DNA of 37,856 nt from Candidatus Saccharimonadota bacterium (GTDB lineage: Bacteria > Patescibacteriota > Saccharimonadia > Saccharimonadales > Saccharimonadaceae): contig JAFWHT010000029.1 of assembly GCA_017511965.1 (NCBI GenBank), positions 1 through 37,856 on the forward strand. The letters run 5' to 3'. The notes beneath the pieces were generated by a model. The model saw only the letters and a list, made by a program, of their open reading frames with translations. It was not told where the DNA came from and made no database searches. The position numbers were made by a program, and so were the translations under genes. Positions 31,437 through 37,100 of this stretch are shown here, in pieces (the first letter of the stretch is position 1; each line of letters starts with the position of its first letter).

Positions 31437-32156
31437 ATGGATAGTAAAGAATTAAAAACAAGTGTGGGACAAAGAATTGTTATTAGTTTAATTGCGGTTT
31501 TGATGCTGGGGTCGATTGTGGCAAGCTATGCGCTGATTATTGCAAATGGTGGTCAGGAAGATTCGGGGGCGAATGTGGAAGTTGACGAAGCCTTAGTGGC
31601 AGAGCTTGAGGCAAAATATACGGAAGTCGAGACGAAATTTAAGGAAAAGACAAAGGAAGATTTTGAAAAATTTGTAAAGTTTAAGAGCGAGGTAAAGGGC
31701 TTTAACGAGGCGACGGCCAATAGTGGTGGGATTTCGACGCGAGATTTAAAGGTGGGTTCGGGGCGCGAGCTTACCGAGGGTGATACGAACTACTTGGCGT
31801 ATTATATTGGATGGTGTGCAGACGAGACGATATTTGACACGTCGCTGGATGATGCAAAAAATCCAACTGGATTTAAGGCAGTGTTGGATGCGTCGATGGG
31901 GCTAATTGAGGGGTGGAATCTTGGAGTGGTTGGAATGAAGCTGGATGGGATTCGGGAAGTGACGATTTCGAGTGAGTTGGCCTATGGCGATAAAATGGAG
32001 ATTTGTGGTGGATATAATAAACCTTTGAAGTTTATTATTATGGCGAAGGAAAAAACGGGAGAGCTCGCAGAGCTTGTGAGCGAGCTTGAAGAAGCGAGCA
32101 TGCGACTTCAATATGCACAGTATGGGTTGAATTATGACGAAGTAAAGGGGATGTAA
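31437..32156 (+). CDS. Membrane-anchored FKBP-type peptidyl-prolyl isomerase
   Basis: The 239-residue protein has an uncleaved-looking N-terminal anchor (RIVISLIAVLMLGSIVASYA, about 13-32), an acidic helical linker (about 45-90), and an FKBP domain (about 98-205): LKVGSGRELTEGD, YYIGWCADETIFDTS and LIEGWNLGVVGMKLDGIREV correspond to the canonical FKBP strands and the IPGW loop. It probably assists folding of secreted proteins outside the membrane. A C-terminal helical tail follows. It abuts the convergent Bro-N gene with no gap. Confidence 0.86.
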   Translation: MDSKELKTSVGQRIVISLIAVLMLGSIVASYALIIANGGQEDSGANVEVDEALVAELEAKYTEVETKFKEKTKEDFEKFVKFKSEVKGFNEATANSGGISTRDLKVGSGRELTEGDTNYLAYYIGWCADETIFDTSLDDAKNPTGFKAVLDASMGLIEGWNLGVVGMKLDGIREVTISSELAYGDKMEICGGYNKPLKFIIMAKEKTGELAELVSELEEASMRLQYAQYGLNYDEVKGM

Positions 32157-32996
32157 TTAATCTCCGAGCTTACCGAGATGCTTATAATTTAGATTGTTGT
32201 CTTTAGATATAGCGGATTTTTTAGTTTCTTTTTCATATAAATCGCGTGCTCCTTTTGCGACTTTTCCGCCACGTTTTGCGGTATCTAGGCTAGCTTTTAA
32301 TCCTTGTGGATGTTCGGTTATTGCTATATCCCTGGCTGCGATTTCGCCGATATTTGTTAGAGCGACTTCTATATCCGACATATTATCTCTGAGCGACTCT
32401 TTCCTCAAACCTTTTAATTTTTTGTATTCATTCGCTTTCATCCCGGACCATTCTTTATAGATTTCGTTTGTTAAAAGGGCGTATTCCACCGGTTTTTTAA
32501 TTCCACTTTCTTTCCAGACATCCGTTAGTTTAAATCTATCTACAATTCCGCTTAGGCGAATTTTAATCCAATTATCATCAAACCCTTTGTTTCTGTAATA
32601 TCGCACGGCTCGATTAACGGCAATTTCAGGATCAAAAACTTCATCGATTCTTTCTCCGCCAAGATTGGCTAACCACAGCTTAAATGGTTCAGCTTTGGGA
32701 CTGGGGATAGATTCGATAAGACGTAAAATTCCTCTAGTATCTAAAGTGTCGGTTTCGCGCATCTTGCCATCCTTGGCTCGCATTTTCAACTGTCGACATT
32801 TTGTCGACAGTTGAGATTTTTCGTCTACATCCAATCTTGTTTTTAATCTATACCAATAGTCTCTTGGATTCTCGCTGTTTGTTAGCGCTCCGATTACATC
32901 CACGACACTAAAATAGTACTCTTCTTTTTCTTCGTCCCATAGGCTCCGGATTTCCTTATTTTCAAATAAATTTGAAATAGTTTCTAATTTATTCAT
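32157..32996 (-). CDS. Bro-N domain protein (phage antirepressor-like)
   Basis: The 279-residue protein has a Bro-N domain at about residues 20-115: EYYFSVVDVIGALTNSENPR, DYWYRLKTRL and SIPSPKAEPFKLWLANLGGE are typical of BRO/antirepressor proteins, which bind DNA. The C-terminal part (about 120-279) is helical and Lys-rich, with the conserved-looking ITEHPQGLKASLDTAKRGGK, found in many bacterial Bro-N proteins of unknown role. AAGGAG precedes the ATG. It is divergent from the DGR target gene. It may be a phage-derived gene or a regulator of its neighbour; neither is shown. Confidence 0.85.
   Translation of the reverse strand: MNKLETISNLFENKEIRSLWDEEKEEYYFSVVDVIGALTNSENPRDYWYRLKTRLDVDEKSQLSTKCRQLKMRAKDGKMRETDTLDTRGILRLIESIPSPKAEPFKLWLANLGGERIDEVFDPEIAVNRAVRYYRNKGFDDNWIKIRLSGIVDRFKLTDVWKESGIKKPVEYALLTNEIYKEWSGMKANEYKKLKGLRKESLRDNMSDIEVALTNIGEIAARDIAITEHPQGLKASLDTAKRGGKVAKGARDLYEKETKKSAISKDNNLNYKHLGKLGD
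32786..32814. repeat. Perfect 12-bp inverted repeat inside the Bro-N gene
   Basis: Arms 32786-32797 and 32803-32814 around a five-base loop, containing the GTCGAC hexamer twice. It encodes conserved Bro-N residues (SQLSTKCRQL), so it may be a coincidence of coding, but it could form a stable hairpin in the mRNA. Confidence 0.6.
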
Positions 32997-33103
32997 TTTG
33001 TACTCCTTTTTATTATCTACCCCTTATCTATCATACTCTAGTAAAAACTTCAACCCCCTTAAACTGCCTAGGCTTAATTTTGGATAATTTTTGAAAAAAA
33101 GTG

Positions 33104-33131
33104 TAGACTTTGAAAATGGTTGTGGTATAAT
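33104..33131 (+). promoter_or_regulatory. Promoter of the DGR target gene (leaderless)
   Basis: TAGACT (33104-33109), 16-base spacer, TATAAT (33126-33131) with TGG extension. The ATG at 33139 begins seven bases after the -10, so transcription should start at the start codon. Confidence 0.75.
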
Positions 33132-33138
33132 TGGGGGT

Positions 33139-34791
33139 ATGAAGAGAGTGATTTTGAGAGTAAGCAAAATATCAACTTTAATTTTGATGCTGGCATTGGG
33201 GTGGCTAGTAGCTAGCACAAAAGCTTGGGGGCTGTCATACTCGCAAGATATTGGGGTATCTTTCACCTTTTCGCCGACGATGAAAATTATATTGTCGGCG
33301 GATGGGTGTGGTATCTCAAATAACGGGCTGTGTATAGACAATTTGGCACCGGGGACATCTTCAGACTCTAACATTCTCACTATTACTGTGCTAAACAACA
33401 CCGGCAATGGCTATACTCTTGGTGCTTCGGTAGGCGATAGCACCGTTAATAGTGGCAGATTTGATACTAGAAATTTGGTTCATAGTAATAGTTCTATCAC
33501 TAGCTCTTTTGCTAGTATAGATACCACAGCAAGCTTAGCCGCCAATACTGACTTAACGGATAATACTTGGGGGTATGCATTTATGGATGAAACAATGAAT
33601 AATCCTACCTGGTCTTCTTACTCGGGTTTACCACTTTACTCTTCAACTGCACCAGCTACCTTGAAGACTTCACTCTCTCCTGCTACTTCTGCTGAAGGAG
33701 ATAAGATTAAATTTAAAATTGCGGCAAAATCAGCCGTCTCCCAATCTTCTGGTGAATACAATAATGTGATTAACTTTACCATCACTGCTCAACCCATTCC
33801 GGTTACGTTATCTATGGCTTATGAGAATGCTGGTAAACAGAAACTAAATGGTTACTATAAACTGCAAGACATGAGCTCGGCTATTTGTGACGCCACGGAA
33901 GTACTAGACGAAGGTAGTCAAACCCAGCTGATAGATGTTCGTGATAATAAGGTTTACTGGGCCACTAAACTCCAAGACGGCAAATGTTGGATGACGCAAA
34001 ACTTGGATTTAAACTTAAGCACAAGTGTGGCGCTAACCAATGCTGATACGGACTTAAATACGGTAGCGAGTTGGACGCCAGCCCGTAGTACTATTAACGC
34101 TGTCACCAACGCCAGCACGGCAGGCTCAATCCAAGGCTACACCAACGACTATAACACCCCGTATTCAGTAGACACAGGAGATTATTATTGGAACAACGCC
34201 ACATTCTACCCATCAGCCAACTGTTCTTACACTGTAGGCGGGGTACAATACCAAGGTTGTAACTACGTGACCAAAGCTGACGCTAATTGGAAAAATTATT
34301 TCTCTACTACACCATATGCAAGCAACGGCACTCACGGCCATGTAGGCAACTACTATAACTGGTCTGCAGCGGTGGCGAGCAACAATACAAGTAGCTATAC
34401 GGCTAGTACGATGGCTAATATCGCCAGCAACCCGCAAAATTCCATCTGCCCGAAGGGGTGGCGCCTCCCAACGGTTTCTAGCCAAACTCCAACTTACAAT
34501 ACAGCTGGTTCACCTAACGAATTCGCGAGATTAGCCGCTTTATATGACAATTATACCGGCAATACTAGCATTAGCAGCGAAGGCCTAGAAAAGGCTCCTG
34601 TTTATATGCCCCGCCCCGGCGACGTTAACGCGGGCGTGCTCAACTACGCTGGCCACAATGAGCGCTATTGGTCCTCTACGGTCTCTAGCGCTACGTTCGC
34701 ACGTAACCTAGGATTCAATTCCACAGTAGTCTACCCCGAGTACGAGGACTACCGCTACAGCGGCTTGTCGCTCCGTTGTGTCGCGCGTTAG
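33139..34791 (+). CDS. Secreted DGR target protein with hypervariable C-terminal FISUMP/C-type-lectin-like domain
   Basis: The 550-residue protein starts with a signal peptide (MKRVILRVSKIST, then the core LILMLALGWLVASTKAWG). Residues about 35-220 are a Ser/Thr/Asn-rich beta domain. Residues about 255-550 resemble the Fibrobacter succinogenes major paralogous domain, a formylglycine-enzyme/C-type-lectin relative: KVYWATKLQDGKCWMTQNLD and NSICPKGWRLPTVSSQTP. The last 57 residues are the DGR variable region, from RPGDVNAGVLNYAGHNERYW to LSLRCVAR. ATG 33139 is chosen over 33091 because it fits both promoter and signal peptide. Such domains present variable side chains for ligand binding; here probably a surface adhesin, by analogy with Mtd and other DGR targets. 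Confidence 0.93.
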   Translation: MKRVILRVSKISTLILMLALGWLVASTKAWGLSYSQDIGVSFTFSPTMKIILSADGCGISNNGLCIDNLAPGTSSDSNILTITVLNNTGNGYTLGASVGDSTVNSGRFDTRNLVHSNSSITSSFASIDTTASLAANTDLTDNTWGYAFMDETMNNPTWSSYSGLPLYSSTAPATLKTSLSPATSAEGDKIKFKIAAKSAVSQSSGEYNNVINFTITAQPIPVTLSMAYENAGKQKLNGYYKLQDMSSAICDATEVLDEGSQTQLIDVRDNKVYWATKLQDGKCWMTQNLDLNLSTSVALTNADTDLNTVASWTPARSTINAVTNASTAGSIQGYTNDYNTPYSVDTGDYYWNNATFYPSANCSYTVGGVQYQGCNYVTKADANWKNYFSTTPYASNGTHGHVGNYYNWSAAVASNNTSSYTASTMANIASNPQNSICPKGWRLPTVSSQTPTYNTAGSPNEFARLAALYDNYTGNTSISSEGLEKAPVYMPRPGDVNAGVLNYAGHNERYWSSTVSSATFARNLGFNSTVVYPEYEDYRYSGLSLRCVAR

Positions 34792-34823
34792 GTCTTTTCT
34801 CTTCCGGCCTCCTGCCATCTCCT
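34608..34823 (+). repeat. DGR variable repeat (VR)
   Basis: 216 bp aligned without gaps to the TR at 35720-35935 (offset 1,112). There are 13 differences. Eleven are at adenines of TR (VR 34621, 34645, 34654, 34663, 34664, 34696, 34732, 34741, 34747, 34750, 34760). The other two, 34767 (T in TR, G here) and 34817 (C in TR, A here), lie 3' of the diversified zone. Ten residues change: N to D, Y, H, R, Y, Y, D, Y and S, and one I to F. The repeat extends 32 bases past the stop codon. Confidence 0.97.
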
Positions 34824-34901
34824 TTTTTGAAACGCTTTTCTGATGTTTGCAATGTTCTGATTTTCTGGTAGTCTTCTAGAGCCAAAAAATTTAAAGAAAA
34901 A

Positions 34902-34919
34902 GCGCCTCGTAAGAGGCGC
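34902..34919. other. GC-rich hairpin downstream of VR
   Basis: Seven-base stem GCGCCTC/GAGGCGC (34902-34908 with 34913-34919) with GTAA tetraloop, 78 bp after the VR homology ends. No T-run follows on the plus strand; a T-rich tail exists only on the minus strand, where no gene needs terminating. Known DGRs have a GC-rich tetraloop hairpin or cruciform near VR that promotes target recognition, usually closer than this. Confidence 0.5.
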
Positions 34920-35012
34920 GCAAAAAAAAGGGGGGGGTTGCAGTTTTCTGACGTTCATGGTATAAGCCTCTGGTAGGTTGGGCTGTTTCTGTAAAAATAA
35001 TAAAACTAGTGG

Positions 35013-35018
35013 TATAAT
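35013..35018 (+). promoter_or_regulatory. Extended -10 of the toxin-antitoxin pair
   Basis: TATAAT preceded by TGG. The -35 is unclear. AAAGGAG follows before the ATG at 35042. Confidence 0.6.
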
Positions 35019-35041
35019 AAATACCAAGAAAGGAGAAATTT

Positions 35042-35230
35042 ATGGATGATATTGCGTTTCCGAAGCATTTAGGAATTGAAGTTGATTCGAAAAAAGAATT
35101 AGTTAGGCTAGTAGAAGAATCAGTAAAAAACGATAGTGGTGTTAGAGTGCCCATGAAAGAAGTTGAGTCTCGCATGAAAAATCGATTTAAACTAGCCAAA
35201 ACAATAGCAAAGGCTAGCGCTAGGTCTTAA
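35042..35230 (+). CDS. Putative antitoxin, 62 residues
   Basis: Small charged protein with a strong AAAGGAG ribosome binding site, directly upstream of and overlapping by one base (TAATG) a ParE/RelE-like toxin. The size and order fit a type II antitoxin, which binds the toxin and often its own promoter. No ribbon-helix-helix or other antitoxin motif is clear; the C-terminal half (about 30-62) is basic and helical. The call rests mainly on context. Confidence 0.6.
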   Translation: MDDIAFPKHLGIEVDSKKELVRLVEESVKNDSGVRVPMKEVESRMKNRFKLAKTIAKASARS

Positions 35231-35529
35231 TGGATTTATATGAAATAAATTTTACAGAAACAGCCATTTACAACCTAGAAGAGATATTTACATATATCTC
35301 TATAGAATTAGAGGACGTATTAGTTGCTGAAAAAGTCGTAAGAGATATTATTAGAAAATGCTATCGTTTGACACTTTTTCCCGAAGCCCATACAGTAAGA
35401 TTTGAGATTGAAAGTAAAAAAATGAGAGTTATTCGTAGTGGTAAATATGTTATTGCATATTCAACTAATAAAAAGTCCCGAACTGTTGATATTGAGTATA
35501 TTGCGCATTCTCGACGTAATGTGATATGA
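35230..35529 (+). CDS. ParE/RelE-superfamily toxin
   Basis: The 99-residue protein has the ParE/RelE pattern: YEINFTETAIYNLEEIFTYI at the start, the LFPEAHTVRF segment in the middle, and MRVIRSGKYVIAYSTNKKS followed by IEYIAHSRRNVI at the end. ParE-type toxins inhibit gyrase and RelE-type toxins cleave mRNA; which applies is not clear. It follows the antitoxin by a one-base overlap. The pair sits between the DGR VR and TR, an unusual place. Confidence 0.85.
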   Translation: MDLYEINFTETAIYNLEEIFTYISIELEDVLVAEKVVRDIIRKCYRLTLFPEAHTVRFEIESKKMRVIRSGKYVIAYSTNKKSRTVDIEYIAHSRRNVI

Positions 35530-35530
35530 T
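35501..35530 (+). promoter_or_regulatory. Candidate promoter of the TR RNA
   Basis: TATGAT (35525-35530) preceded by TGA, giving an extended -10, with TTGCGC (35501-35506) 18 bases upstream as a weak -35. It overlaps the toxin stop and would start a plus-strand RNA near 35537 that runs into TR. Confidence 0.45.
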
Positions 35531-35536
35531 GAGGGG

Positions 35537-35935
35537 GAGGATGCTCGCGGTAAACAGAGACGGCTTTTGTAGTCCCTCCCTTTGCCCGGACGAGATCTTC
35601 ACAAAAAAGGAGATGGGATAGATTCACCTTTATTTAGGGTCACTGATGTTTTTTCTGCTAAGGTGGAACAAAACAATAGCAATCTATGAAAACAGGTTCG
35701 GGAGTGTTTTCTTTGCCGGGCCCCGCCCCGGCAACGTTAACGCGGGCGTGCTCAACAACGCTGGCAACAATGAGAACTATTGGTCCTCTACGGTCTCTAG
35801 CGCTACGATCGCACGTAACCTAGGATTCAATTCCACAGTAGTCAACCCCGAGAACGAGAACAACCGCTACAACGGCTTTTCGCTCCGTTGTGTCGCGCGT
35901 TAGGTCTTTTCTCTTCCGGCCTCCTGCCCTCTCCT
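35537..35935 (+). ncRNA. Candidate DGR template RNA
   Basis: Proposed transcript from the extended -10 upstream through TR. DGR template RNA must carry the adenines of TR, so it must be made from the plus strand here, opposite to the reverse transcriptase gene. The 5' part holds GGGAGG (about 35535-35540), which can pair with CCTCCC (about 35575-35580). No protein is convincing in 35530-35719. Ends are inferred. Confidence 0.45.
35720..35935 (+). repeat. DGR template repeat (TR)
   Basis: 216 bp near-identical to VR, in the same orientation as VR. Read in the VR frame it holds 12 AAC codons, 9 of which are changed in VR, plus one changed ATC. The 140-bp zone 35733-35872 has 43 adenines; 11 of these differ in VR, and none of the 97 other bases do. 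The right end touches the reverse transcriptase stop codon. An 85-residue ORF across TR (35646-35903) is a by-product of this frame. Confidence 0.97.
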
Positions 35936-37100
35936 ATTCACGATATTCCCAGCCAAAGTCATCAAAAAGCTTTTTAAGATATTTTTTCGAACTTAGGTGT
36001 TTTGTTAGGCCAAGATAAGAAATAATGGTTTCAATCTCTTTTTTATCATTTACAAATTCTTCAGCGGCGCGATAAAACTTTTTTTGGAGTCGGTCAGAAA
36101 GGTAGAGACTGCGTGGGTAGATTCGAGCGCCAAGGGTTTCGACGCCTTTTTCGACTGGCTGGAAGTAACGTTTTTTGGGATGGAGTTTTAAATCAAGCTC
36201 GTTTTTTAAAAAGTTTTCAATTTTTTTGATGTTCTTTTTTGTTTTTTCGTATTCTTTTTCGGGAGTAATAATAATGAGATCGTCAACGTAGCGGCCATAG
36301 TATTTGATTTTTAAGTCATGTTTTATAAAACGGTCGAGTTTATCGAGATAGATGTTGGAGACGAGCTGAGAGGTGAGATTGCCGATAACGACACCTTTGC
36401 CCTCGGGCTGGGAAAAGAGGGATTTTCGGGGCGGAAGGATATTTGGATGCCAGTTTTTTAGGGGGCCACGCTTTTTGGCAGTTTTGACTGGGTCGTCGAA
36501 GAGAGTTTCGCGCCAGAGATAGAGACAGATTTGATAGATTTTGTAACCGACAGGGTCTTTTTTGTAGAGCTTAAATTGCTGATTTAGTCCCCATTTAACA
36601 TTTTCGAAAAGTTTTTGGCGTGGGAGCGACATAAAATAACCAGAAATGTCAAGCTTGATAGTGTAGGCTTTTTGTTGGCCGTTTTTTGAAGCATGGCGCA
36701 TCATGGTTTGGATGCGTTTAATGCCGAGAAGAGTGCCTTTTTCGTTGCGACAGCTATAAGAATCATAAATAAAATGATTATCCCACCAGCCGGCCTGCAT
36801 GTTGTAGAGAAAATGATGGACAACTCTATCACGAAAGGGCGCGGCAAAAATTTCGCGCACCATCGGGTCGAAAACGATAAAAGTAATTGAAGGGCTGGGA
36901 TGATAGTTTTTATCTAGGATTGAATTTTTGAGACGATTTAGATTTTCGAATTGATTTAATTCAAAATCGTGCTCGTCTCTTGTTTTTCGTTTGCCTTTTC
37001 GGGCTTCGAGATAGGCGAGAAAGAGTTCCTTAAAAAGCCAATTTTCGAAGCTGGTTTGTTTGACGTTTTTGATAGCTTTTTCGATGTCGTAAGGTTTCAT
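35934..37100 (-). CDS. DGR-type reverse transcriptase
   Basis: The 388-residue RT makes mutagenised cDNA from TR RNA. Motifs in order: IFAAPFRDRVVHHFLYN (RT1-2), YTIKLDISGYFMSLPR (motif A with catalytic Asp), GVVIGNLTSQLVSNIYLDKL (the DGR-typical xGxxxSQ motif in place of the QG of retroviral RTs), YGRYVDDLIII (catalytic YVDD) and VETLGARIY. No maturase, endonuclease or integrase domain is present. ATG 37100 is chosen because it overlaps the upstream stop as ATGA and the SQ/YVDD core is complete; the longer frame from 37175 would read through the preceding gene. It stops at the edge of TR. Confidence 0.95.
   Translation of the reverse strand: MKPYDIEKAIKNVKQTSFENWLFKELFLAYLEARKGKRKTRDEHDFELNQFENLNRLKNSILDKNYHPSPSITFIVFDPMVREIFAAPFRDRVVHHFLYNMQAGWWDNHFIYDSYSCRNEKGTLLGIKRIQTMMRHASKNGQQKAYTIKLDISGYFMSLPRQKLFENVKWGLNQQFKLYKKDPVGYKIYQICLYLWRETLFDDPVKTAKKRGPLKNWHPNILPPRKSLFSQPEGKGVVIGNLTSQLVSNIYLDKLDRFIKHDLKIKYYGRYVDDLIIITPEKEYEKTKKNIKKIENFLKNELDLKLHPKKRYFQPVEKGVETLGARIYPRSLYLSDRLQKKFYRAAEEFVNDKKEIETIISYLGLTKHLSSKKYLKKLFDDFGWEYRE

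Noticed and set aside
33091-33138. Upstream ATG as start of the DGR target gene
   Set aside because: It lies upstream of the promoter -35 and -10 and adds 16 residues before the signal peptide.
34922-34937. A8G8 homopolymer junction after VR
   Set aside because: Noncoding, and likely sequence noise or a simple tract; no link to the DGR can be supported.
35646-35903. 85-residue ORF resembling the C-terminus of the DGR target
   Set aside because: It is the template repeat read in the VR frame; it has no ribosome binding site and its N-terminal part is noncoding leader.
35934-37100. Group II intron or retron as alternative for the reverse transcriptase
   Set aside because: No maturase or endonuclease domain, no intron RNA ends and no msr/msd-like RNA are seen, while a TR/VR pair with adenine-specific differences is present.
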